Source of the DNA: Curtobacterium sp. 458
GTDB lineage: Bacteria > Actinomycetota > Actinomycetes > Actinomycetales > Microbacteriaceae
Length of the DNA: 64,000 bases
NCBI RefSeq assembly: GCF_030406605.1
Contig: NZ_CP129104.1
Span: forward strand, 1,449,405-1,513,404
Direction of reading: 5' to 3'
The notes below the pieces were generated by a model. It had not been told where the DNA came from and searched no databases. It worked only from the letters and a program-made list of their open reading frames with translations. The translations under genes were made by a program, and so were the position numbers. Within the stretch, counting starts at the first letter, position 1. Each line of letters begins with the position of its first letter. Positions 50,312 to 64,000 of this stretch are shown piece by piece.

Positions 50312-51549
50312 TGAGCACCGAGACGCAGACCGAGACCTGGAACGACCGGTTCGGGGCGTCGCTCATGCGATCCCTGACCCCGCCGAAGATCATGCTCGAG
50401 CGTGGCGAGGGCTGTCGGGTGTGGGACGTCGACGGCAACGAGTACCTCGACTTCCTCGCCGGCATCGCGGTGAACTCGCTCGGGCACGCGCACCCCGCAC
50501 TCGTGGAGGCCGTCGCCGACCAGGCCGCGAAGCTCGTGCACGTCTCGAACTACTTCGCGACGCCGCCGCAGCTCGAGCTCGCCGAGCGCCTGAAGCGCAT
50601 CACGGGTGCCGGGGACGCCGGTCGCGTGTACTTCGGCAACTCGGGCGCCGAAGCGAACGAGGCCGCGTTCAAGCTCGCGCGCCTGAACAAGGGCGCGGAC
50701 GGGAGCAAGACCCGGATCCTCGCACTGAAGCAGGGCTTCCACGGCCGGACCATGGGCGCGCTCGCACTCACCGGCAAGCCCGCGCTGCAGCAGGACTTCC
50801 TGCCGATGGTCCCGGGTGTCGAGCACGTCGACTCCAACGTCGAGGCGCTCGAGTCCGCGTTCGACGACCACGTCGCTGCGCTCATCCTCGAGCCGATCAA
50901 GGGCGAGGCCGGTGTGGTGGACCTGCCCGAGGGCTTCCTGCTCGCGGCACGCCGCCTGACCGAGGCGCACGGCGCGCTGCTCATCCTCGACGAGATCCAG
51001 ACCGGTGTCGGTCGCACGGGCAACTGGTTCACCTACCAGGGGCACGGCTTCACCCCCGACGCGATCACCATCGCGAAGGGCATCGCCGGCGGCTTCCCGA
51101 TCGGCGCCCTCGTCACGTTCGGCTGGGCGTCCGACCTCTTCTCGGCCGGCCAGCACGGTTCGACGTTCGGCGGCAACCCGCTCGGCACCCGTGTCGCGAA
51201 CGCCGTGCTCGAGGAGATCGAGCGTGCGGACCTCGTCGCCGGTGCGGTGACGAAGGGCGAGCGGATCCGTGCGGGCATCGCGTCGATCGGTTCGCCGCTC
51301 GTGCAGGAGGTCCGGGGCACGGGCCTGCTCATCGGCGTCGGGCTGACCGGTCCGGTCGGCCCCGCCGTCAACCAGGCCGCGCTCGACCGTGGCCTCATCA
51401 TCAACGCCCCGAACGAGTCGAGTCTGCGCATCGCGCCGCCGCTCGTCGTGTCCGACGCCGAGATCGACGAGTTCGTGTCGATCCTCGGAGAGAGCCTGGC
51501 CGCCGTCGCGGCCGAGCAGGGCACCGCCGACCAGGAGACCCCCGCATGA
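50311..51549 (+). CDS. argD: Acetylornithine aminotransferase
   Basis: The 412-residue PLP enzyme converts N-acetylglutamate semialdehyde to N-acetylornithine. Class III motifs are in order: YLDFLAGIAVNSLGHAHP, FGNSGAEANEAAFKLAR, GFHGRTMGAL, the cofactor-binding Asp in LLILDEIQTGVGRTG and the Schiff-base Lys in ITIAKGIAGGFP. GTG 50311 shares one base with the argB stop. Confidence 0.96.
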   Translation: MSTETQTETWNDRFGASLMRSLTPPKIMLERGEGCRVWDVDGNEYLDFLAGIAVNSLGHAHPALVEAVADQAAKLVHVSNYFATPPQLELAERLKRITGAGDAGRVYFGNSGAEANEAAFKLARLNKGADGSKTRILALKQGFHGRTMGALALTGKPALQQDFLPMVPGVEHVDSNVEALESAFDDHVAALILEPIKGEAGVVDLPEGFLLAARRLTEAHGALLILDEIQTGVGRTGNWFTYQGHGFTPDAITIAKGIAGGFPIGALVTFGWASDLFSAGQHGSTFGGNPLGTRVANAVLEEIERADLVAGAVTKGERIRAGIASIGSPLVQEVRGTGLLIGVGLTGPVGPAVNQAALDRGLIINAPNESSLRIAPPLVVSDAEIDEFVSILGESLAAVAAEQGTADQETPA

Positions 51550-52553
51550 CCCGCCACTTCCTCCGCGACGACGACCTGAGCCAGGCCGAGCAGTCCGCGA
51601 TCCTCGACCTCGCGGCGCAGATGAAGGCCGACCGCTGGGCCGCGAAGCCCCTCGCCGGGCCGCAGTCCGTGGCGGTCATCTTCGACAAGTCCTCCACCCG
51701 CACGCGTGTGTCGTTCCACGTGGGCATCTCCGACCTCGGCGGCAGCCCGCTCGTCATCACGACGGCGAACAGCCAGCTCGGCGGCAAGGAGACCCCGTCG
51801 GACACGGCACGCGTCCTCGAGCGCATGGTGTCCGCGATCGTCTGGCGCACGTACGCCCAGTCGGGTCTCGAGGAGATGGCCGACGGCACCCGTGTCCCCG
51901 TGGTGAACGCCCTGTCCGACGACTTCCACCCCTGCCAGCTCCTCGCCGACCTCCTCACCATCCGCGAGCACCGCGGCACGCTCGCGGGCCAGACCGTGGC
52001 GTTCGTCGGTGACGGCGCGAGCAACATGGCGCAGTCGTACCTGCTGGCCGGGGCGACCGCGGGCATGCACGTCCGCGTGGCCGCGCCGGAGTCCTTCGCG
52101 CCCGCAGCGTCGGTCGTGTCGGACGCCGAGCAGCGCGCCGCGATCACGGGCGGCTCCGTCCTCGTCGTCTCCGACCCGGTCGCTGCCGTCGCCGGTGCAG
52201 ACGTCGTCGTCACCGACACCTGGGTCTCGATGGGCAAGGAGGACGAGAAGCAGGCGCGCCTCGACACCTTCGCCGGCTACCGCGTGGACGACGAGCTGAT
52301 GGCGCACGCGGCCGACGACGCCGTGTTCATGCACTGCCTGCCCGCCGACCGTGGCTTCGAGGTCACGGCGGAGGTCATCGACGGCCCGCGCAGCATCATC
52401 TGGGACGAGGCGGAGAACCGTCTCCACGCCCAGAAGGCGCTCCTCGCCTGGCTCCTGGCCGCGAACGCGGCCGAACCGGCCGCGGCCGCGAACACGGTCG
52501 AACCGGCCGCGGCCGCGAACACGGTCGAACCGGCCGCGGCTCCCACCAACTGA
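51546..52553 (+). CDS. argF: Ornithine carbamoyltransferase
   Basis: The 335-residue enzyme makes citrulline from ornithine and carbamoyl phosphate. The carbamoyl phosphate motif STRTR lies in [15 protein letters not shown], followed by [11 protein letters not shown] and the ornithine-binding HCLPADRG. The last 28 residues are three repeats of A-N-x-x-E-P-A-A-A, an addition not normal for the family. Codon overlap with argD is four bases. Unlike many actinobacteria, argR does not follow; argG does. Confidence 0.95.
   Translation: MTRHFLRDDDLSQAEQSAILDLAAQMKADRWAAKPLAGPQSVAVIFDKSSTRTRVSFHVGISDLGGSPLVITTANSQLGGKETPSDTARVLERMVSAIVWRTYAQSGLEEMADGTRVPVVNALSDDFHPCQLLADLLTIREHRGTLAGQTVAFVGDGASNMAQSYLLAGATAGMHVRVAAPESFAPAASVVSDAEQRAAITGGSVLVVSDPVAAVAGADVVVTDTWVSMGKEDEKQARLDTFAGYRVDDELMAHAADDAVFMHCLPADRGFEVTAEVIDGPRSIIWDEAENRLHAQKALLAWLLAANAAEPAAAANTVEPAAAANTVEPAAAPTN
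52461..52541 (+). repeat. Three 27-base tandem units at the 3' end of argF
   Basis: The units at 52461, 52488 and 52515 share GCGAAC(A/G)CGG(T/C)CGAACC and encode the [13 protein letters not shown] tail. The last two differ at one base. Confidence 0.9.
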
Positions 52554-52579
52554 CACCCCCACCCCCAAGGAGAAACCAC

Positions 52580-53776
52580 ATGGCAGACCGCGTCGTACTG
52601 GCGTACTCCGGAGGCCTCGACACCTCCGTCGGCATCGGCTGGCTCAAGGACGCCACCGGCAAGGACGTCGTCGCGCTGGCGGTCGACGTCGGCCAGGGCG
52701 GCGAGGACATGGACGCCATCCGTCAGCGCGCGCTCGACTGCGGCGCGGTGGAGTCGGTCGTCGTCGACGCGAAGGACGAGTTCGCCGACGACTACCTCGT
52801 GCCCGCCCTCAAGGCGAACGCGCTCTACCAGAAGCGCTACCCGCTCGTGTCCGCGCTGAGCCGCCCGCTCATCGCGAAGCACCTCGCCCTCACCGCGAAG
52901 CAGCTCGGTGCCGACAGCGTCGCGCACGGCTGCACCGGCAAGGGCAACGACCAGGTCCGCTTCGAGGCCGCCGTCGCCGCGATCGCGCCCGACCTGACGA
53001 GCGTCGCGCCCGTCCGCGACCTCGCGCTCACCCGCGACAAGGCGATCGTCTACGCGAACGAGCACAACCTCCCCATCGAGCAGTCGAAGAAGTCGCCGTA
53101 CTCGGTCGACCAGAACGTCTGGGGCCGCGCGGTCGAGACCGGCTTCCTCGAGGACCCGTGGAACGCCCCCATCGAGGACCTCTACTCGTACACGCAGGAC
53201 CCCTCGGTCCCGCGTGACGCCGACGAGGTCACGATCACGTTCGAGCAGGGTGTGCCGGTCGCGATCGACGGCCAGCGCTTCAGCGTCCTCCGCATCGTGC
53301 AGGAGCTCAACGCCCTCGCCGGCAAGCACGGCGTCGGCCGCATCGACGTCGTCGAGGACCGCCTCGTCGGCATCAAGTCGCGCGAGGTCTACGAGGCCCC
53401 CGCGGCGATGGCCCTCATCGCCGCGCACGAGGAGCTCGAGAGCCTGACCCTCGAGCGCGACGTGAACCGCTACAAGCGCGGCATCGAGTCGGAGTGGGCC
53501 GACCTGGTCTACGACGGCCTGTGGTTCGGCGGCCTGAAGCGCAGCCTGGACGCGTTCATCGACCACACCCAGCAGCACGTGTCGGGCGACATCCGCCTGC
53601 AGCTGCACGGTGGTCGGGCGACGGTCACGGGCCGGAAGTCGGAGCAGAGCCTCTACGACTTCGACCTCGCGACCTACGACACGGGCGACACGTTCGACCA
53701 GTCCCTCTCGAAGGGCTTCATCGAGCTGTGGTCGCTGCCGTCGAAGATCTCGGCCCGGCGCGACGCCGCCAACTAG
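52580..53776 (+). CDS. argG: Argininosuccinate synthase
   Basis: The 398-residue enzyme joins citrulline and aspartate using ATP. The PP-loop [15 protein letters not shown] opens the protein, and [13 protein letters not shown] and [13 protein letters not shown] follow. An AAGGAGAAACC ribosome site precedes ATG 52580. A perfect palindrome lies between its stop and argH. Confidence 0.97.
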   Translation: MADRVVLAYSGGLDTSVGIGWLKDATGKDVVALAVDVGQGGEDMDAIRQRALDCGAVESVVVDAKDEFADDYLVPALKANALYQKRYPLVSALSRPLIAKHLALTAKQLGADSVAHGCTGKGNDQVRFEAAVAAIAPDLTSVAPVRDLALTRDKAIVYANEHNLPIEQSKKSPYSVDQNVWGRAVETGFLEDPWNAPIEDLYSYTQDPSVPRDADEVTITFEQGVPVAIDGQRFSVLRIVQELNALAGKHGVGRIDVVEDRLVGIKSREVYEAPAAMALIAAHEELESLTLERDVNRYKRGIESEWADLVYDGLWFGGLKRSLDAFIDHTQQHVSGDIRLQLHGGRATVTGRKSEQSLYDFDLATYDTGDTFDQSLSKGFIELWSLPSKISARRDAAN

Positions 53777-56052
<2,276 letters not shown>

Positions 56053-56105
56053 CGGGGGCGACCCGTGCCTCCCGGCCGGTTGCCGTGCGCGTCCGTGACC
56101 GCCGC

Positions 56106-56111
56106 TACGAT
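56106..56111 (+). promoter_or_regulatory. -10 box of tyrS
   Basis: TACGAT, then GGCCGG, then GTG 56118, with no ribosome site. Confidence 0.5.
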
Positions 56112-56117
56112 GGCCGG

Positions 56118-57431
56118 GTGTCCAGTGATACCGCGCTCGATGTCCTGACGCGCCAGCAGAACGACCCCACCTTCGCCTCGGTGTGGGACGAACTGCGCTG
56201 GCGTGGTCTGGTGCACGTCTCGACCGACGAGACCGCACTCAAGGAGGCCCTCGACGGCGAGCCGATCACCTACTACTGCGGCTTCGACCCGACCGCGCCC
56301 TCACTGCACTGCGGCAACCTGCTGCAGCTGCTGACCCTGCGCCGGATCCAGCTGGCGGGGCACAAGCCGCTCGCGCTCGTGGGCGGTTCGACCGGCCTGA
56401 TCGGCGATCCGCGCCCGACCGCCGAGCGCACGCTGAACACCCCGGAGACCGTCGCCGACTGGGTCGACCGTCTCCGTGCCCAGGTGTCACGGTTCCTCAG
56501 CCCGGAGGGCGAGAACGGCGTCCGCCTGGTGAACAACCTCGACTGGACCGCGCCGCTGTCCGCGATCGACTTCCTACGGGACATCGGCAAGTACTTCCGC
56601 GTCAACTCGATGCTCAAGAAGGACGCCGTCGCCGCGCGGCTCAACTCGGACGCGGGGATCAGCTACACCGAGTTCAGCTACCAGATCCTCCAGGGCCTCG
56701 ACTACCGGGAGCTCTTCCGGCAGTACGGGTGCACCCTGCAGACCGGCGGCTCCGACCAGTGGGGCAACCTGACCTCGGGGACGGAGCTGATCCGGCGTAC
56801 CGAGGGCGCTGCCGTGCACGCGCTCGGGACGCCCCTGATCGTGAACTCCGACGGCACGAAGTTCGGCAAGAGCGAGGGCAACGCCATCTGGCTCGACCCG
56901 GAGATGACGTCGCCGTACGCCTTCTACCAGTTCTGGCTCAACACCTCGGACGCCGACGTGGTCGAGCGCCTCCGGCAGTTCACGTTCCTGTCGCGGGCCG
57001 AGGTCGAACGGCTCGCGCAGGCCGTCGCGGACGAACCGTTCCGCCGTGAGGCGCAGCGCACCCTCGCGTTCGAGGTGACCGCGGTCGTGCACGGGGTCGA
57101 GGCGACCCAGGCCGCGATCGACGCCGCCGCTGCCCTGTTCGGCAACGGCGACCTGACGACCCTCGACGAGCAGACCCTCCGGTCCGCGATCGCCGAGCTG
57201 CCGGGGTCGACGACGTTGCCCGGCGATGCCGACGTTGCGCGCGCCCTCGTCGAGACCGGTCTCGTGAAGTCCCTCGGCGAGGCCCGGCGAGCGATCGACC
57301 AGGGCGGGGTGTACGTGAACAACGCCCGGGCCGAGGACCCGACCGCACCGGTGGCGGACCTCGCGCTGCGCGGGGGAGTGCTCGTGCTCCGTCGCGGCAA
57401 GAAGACCCTCGCGGGTGTGTCGATCAGCTGA
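56118..57431 (+). CDS. tyrS: Tyrosyl-tRNA synthetase
   Basis: The 437-residue class I enzyme charges tRNA-Tyr. The HIGH motif is PSLHCGNLLQ, the tyrosine pocket is in YCGFDPTAPS and DYRELFRQYGC, the KMSKS loop is KFGKSEGNAIW, and the C-terminal S4 RNA-binding domain starts about residue 370 (VKSLGEARRAIDQGGVYVNN). Length and layout are normal. It is the last protein gene before the rRNA operon. Confidence 0.97.
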   Translation: MSSDTALDVLTRQQNDPTFASVWDELRWRGLVHVSTDETALKEALDGEPITYYCGFDPTAPSLHCGNLLQLLTLRRIQLAGHKPLALVGGSTGLIGDPRPTAERTLNTPETVADWVDRLRAQVSRFLSPEGENGVRLVNNLDWTAPLSAIDFLRDIGKYFRVNSMLKKDAVAARLNSDAGISYTEFSYQILQGLDYRELFRQYGCTLQTGGSDQWGNLTSGTELIRRTEGAAVHALGTPLIVNSDGTKFGKSEGNAIWLDPEMTSPYAFYQFWLNTSDADVVERLRQFTFLSRAEVERLAQAVADEPFRREAQRTLAFEVTAVVHGVEATQAAIDAAAALFGNGDLTTLDEQTLRSAIAELPGSTTLPGDADVARALVETGLVKSLGEARRAIDQGGVYVNNARAEDPTAPVADLALRGGVLVLRRGKKTLAGVSIS

Positions 57432-57445
57432 TCGCCCGCGCACGC

Positions 57446-57480
57446 CGACGCCCGGTTCCCCCTGTGGGAGCCGGGCGTCG
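57446..57480 (+). terminator. Terminator of tyrS
   Basis: CGACGCCCGG (57446-57455) pairs with CCGGGCGTCG (57471-57480), with TTCCC/GGGA pairing inside. Confidence 0.7.
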
Positions 57481-57534
57481 CTGCGTTGCGGGGCCGGTGT
57501 TGCAGAACGCGACACGCCCGGGAAGTGCGGCCGG

Positions 57535-57564
57535 TTGGCGCTCCCCCCGGTCCGCACGTAGAGT
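57535..57564 (+). promoter_or_regulatory. rRNA operon promoter P1
   Basis: TTGGCG at 57535-57540, an 18-base spacer and TAGAGT at 57559-57564. It lies about 440 bases before the 16S gene. Confidence 0.55.
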
Positions 57565-57666
57565 TCTTACTCGTCACCCCAAAGGTGCGGCGGAGCGGCT
57601 GGAGCGAGAGCCCAGAGCCTGCCGGCCTCAAGCGGGACCATCCTCCACTGAAGTTCAGAACTGGCC

Positions 57667-57695
57667 TTGCGCTGGATCGCTTCGACGCCTAGGAT
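57667..57695 (+). promoter_or_regulatory. rRNA operon promoter P2
   Basis: TTGCGC at 57667-57672, a 17-base spacer and TAGGAT at 57690-57695, about 300 bases before 16S. Confidence 0.6.
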
Positions 57696-57831
57696 GACTA
57701 CTCCACCGGTTCTCTCCCGTCAGGGATGAGCCACTGGGCCTTCTGGTTCGACGACACACCGGTGGTCAAACCAAGATCGAAAGCCTCTCTGGCGAAACCT
57801 CTTCGTGGGGTCGAGTGGGGAGTGCGTCTGG

Positions 57832-57855
57832 TCCTTGAGAACTCAACAGCGTGCA
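57832..57855 (+). promoter_or_regulatory. boxA-like element in the rRNA leader
   Basis: CCTTGAGAACTCAACAGCGT and the bases beside it match the conserved actinobacterial rRNA leader used for antitermination by Nus factors. A related GTTGAGAACTACACAG occurs in the 16S-23S spacer at about 59869-59884. The bases 57856-57997 are AT-rich and hold no gene. Confidence 0.5.
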
Positions 57856-57997
57856 CATTGTCAATGCCAATTTATTGACCCCGTGGCCGAGCTTGCTCGG
57901 TTCGGAGACAATTCCTTTTGGATAGACAGAATTGTCAGTTGACAGTTCTTTTTGTCAGTATCAACTCGGCCATGCTTTCGGGTGTGGTTGGTAATTT

Positions 57998-63096
<5,099 letters not shown>

Positions 63097-63233
63097 CACA
63101 ACTATTTCCCACACTTTCGGGTGTGGGGCTCGCGTCCACTTTGTGGTTCCCGACAGACGATCGGGAACACGAAACTGAACACCGCGCATGCGCGGAACAG
63201 CTTTCGAGATTTCCCAGTGATTGGGTCGAAAGT

Positions 63234-63351
63234 GTTCCGGTGGTCATAGCGAGAGGGAAACGCCCGGTCACATTCCGAACCCGGAAGCTAAGCCTCTCAG
63301 CGCCGATGGTACTGCAAGGGGGACCTTGTGGGAGAGTAGGACGCCGCCGGA
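63234..63351 (+). rRNA. rrf: 5S ribosomal RNA
   Basis: The 118 bases start GTTCCGGTGGTCATAGCG and end GGACGCCGCCGGAC; the ends pair, and CCGAACCCGGAAGCTAAG, the central conserved loop, is intact. The 137-base gap after 23S holds a small hairpin (CCCACACTTTCGGGTGTGGG at 63108) that is probably a processing signal. Confidence 0.95.
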
Positions 63352-63371
63352 CTCAACGTGAAAGAAAGACG

Positions 63372-63441
63372 TGGCCATCGGCCCTCCGTCGAGCACAGGG
63401 GAAACCCAGGGCTCGCGAGGGTCGGTGGCCATTTCTGTTTG
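63372..63441 (+). terminator. Terminator of the rRNA operon
   Basis: TGGCCATCGGCCCTC pairs with GAGGGTCGGTGGCCA (two G-T pairs) around a 30-base loop that can itself fold, followed by TTTCTGTTT. It is the only one of the terminators listed here with a clear T-rich tail. Confidence 0.8.
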
Positions 63442-63575
63442 TGGCGGTCGCTCGCCTCGACGCGCAGCACGGTTCGTGATGGACTGGGCGTGTGTCGTGC
63501 TCGAGGCCGGCACCCAATGACAACGACACAGCGGACGACAGCTCGGGAGACCGGGCGCGCAGACGAGGAGCGACG

Positions 63576-64000
63576 GTGGCGAACGACGACGAACAGCGAC
63601 GAGACGGCGAAGGCCGTTCGGATCGGCCGCGTCGAGACGGAGACCGTGGGCCTCGTCGAGACGGCGGCCAGGGTGGCCGCTGGTCGTCCGGTCCGCGCGA
63701 CTTCGAGCGTCGGGAGGGTAGCCAGCGTGACGATGGTCCTCGTCGCGAGGGCGGTCGTCCGTTCCGCGACGGCTCCCAGCGTGGGGACCGTCCGGCATGG
63801 CGCGGTGATCGTGCTGACAGCGGGCGCCCGCCTCGTGGCGACGGTCCGCGCGGTGCTGGCCGGCCGCAGCGCGACGGTGATCGTCCGTACCGTGGTGGAT
63901 CTGATCGGCCGCAGCGTGATGGTGATCGCTCGTTCCGCGGTGGTGCTGATCGTCCGCGTCGTGATGGTGACCGTCCGTTCCGTTCGGATCGTCCGGCGCG
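63576..64000 (+). CDS. Arginine-rich repeat protein, N-terminal fragment
   Basis: The gene runs off the right edge after 141 codons. GAGGAG lies five bases before GTG 63576. The visible part is disordered and made of Arg, Asp, Gly, Pro and Ser, with units such as GDRPFRSDRP and DRPQRDGDR; the last 134 bases are 45-base DNA repeats. No globular domain is visible before the edge. Similar RGG-like, strongly charged regions often bind nucleic acid. It starts 135 bases after the rRNA terminator. Function is open. Confidence 0.75.
   Translation, partial: MANDDEQRRDGEGRSDRPRRDGDRGPRRDGGQGGRWSSGPRDFERREGSQRDDGPRREGGRPFRDGSQRGDRPAWRGDRADSGRPPRGDGPRGAGRPQRDGDRPYRGGSDRPQRDGDRSFRGGADRPRRDGDRPFRSDRPA
63867..64000 (+). 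repeat. 45-base tandem repeat within the arginine-rich gene
   Basis: Units begin at 63867, 63912 and 63957, the last cut by the window edge. They keep the reading frame and encode 15-residue units such as Q-R-D-G-D-R-P-Y-R-G-G. Confidence 0.85.

Overview
This window is a stretch of high-GC actinobacterial chromosome. The 16S rRNA gene (57998-59520) and the neighbouring gene content place it in the Microbacteriaceae, and from memory the 16S hypervariable regions look most like Curtobacterium; no alignment could be run. Coding density is high. I see no insertion sequence, prophage, integrase or CRISPR array. Many promoters carry a TANNNT -10 box only 6-8 bases before an ATG or GTG, which suggests leaderless transcripts. 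Most gene ends are closed by long GC-rich hairpins.

Layout. 1-5.4 kb: the tail of a flotillin, an APH-fold kinase, a drug exporter with its own TetR regulator, a GlsB/YeaQ membrane protein and a small glutaredoxin. 5.4-10.2 kb: a PrsW protease, then a tight three-gene unit holding an odd S-adenosylhomocysteine-hydrolase-like protein, an SAH/MTA-deaminase-type amidohydrolase and a DUF985 cupin. 10.4-13.0 kb: a polar amino acid ABC importer (binding protein, permease, ATPase). 13.2-21.8 kb: stand-alone redox enzymes, a pyruvyl-transferase-like protein, a GT39 glycosyltransferase and a CitE-like lyase. 21.9-25.8 kb: a very large SF1-helicase-like protein that has lost its key ATPase residues. 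26-31.3 kb: CDP-alcohol phosphotransferase, mscL, fmdB, 5-formyl-THF cyclo-ligase, galU, rimJ and a SepX/GlpR-like divisome membrane protein. 31.3-40.7 kb: tRNA-Ala(CGC), a secreted repeat protein, a lipoprotein with an amidase domain, a PIG-V-like transferase, a family 2 glycosidase, a MaoC dehydratase, a maltokinase and a DUF1844 protein.

41-57.4 kb is a conserved housekeeping block: infC-rpmI-rplT, a TrmH-type rRNA methyltransferase, pheST, the arginine pathway argC-J-B-D-F-G-H (no argR among them), an alkyl-adenine DNA glycosylase and tyrS. The arg genes overlap by 1-4 bases in most junctions and together cover N-acetylglutamate to arginine apart from carbamoyl phosphate supply. 57.5-63.4 kb holds one complete rRNA operon (16S-23S-5S) with two likely promoters, a boxA-like leader and no tRNA in the spacer. 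The window ends inside an arginine-rich, 15-residue-repeat gene just after the operon.

Most unusual: the paired SAH-hydrolase-like protein and deaminase; the degenerate helicase/nuclease; a pair of 62-base palindromes between convergent genes; a dispersed hairpin-arm repeat that also sits inside coding sequences; and recurring 9- and 27-base tandem repeats near gene ends.
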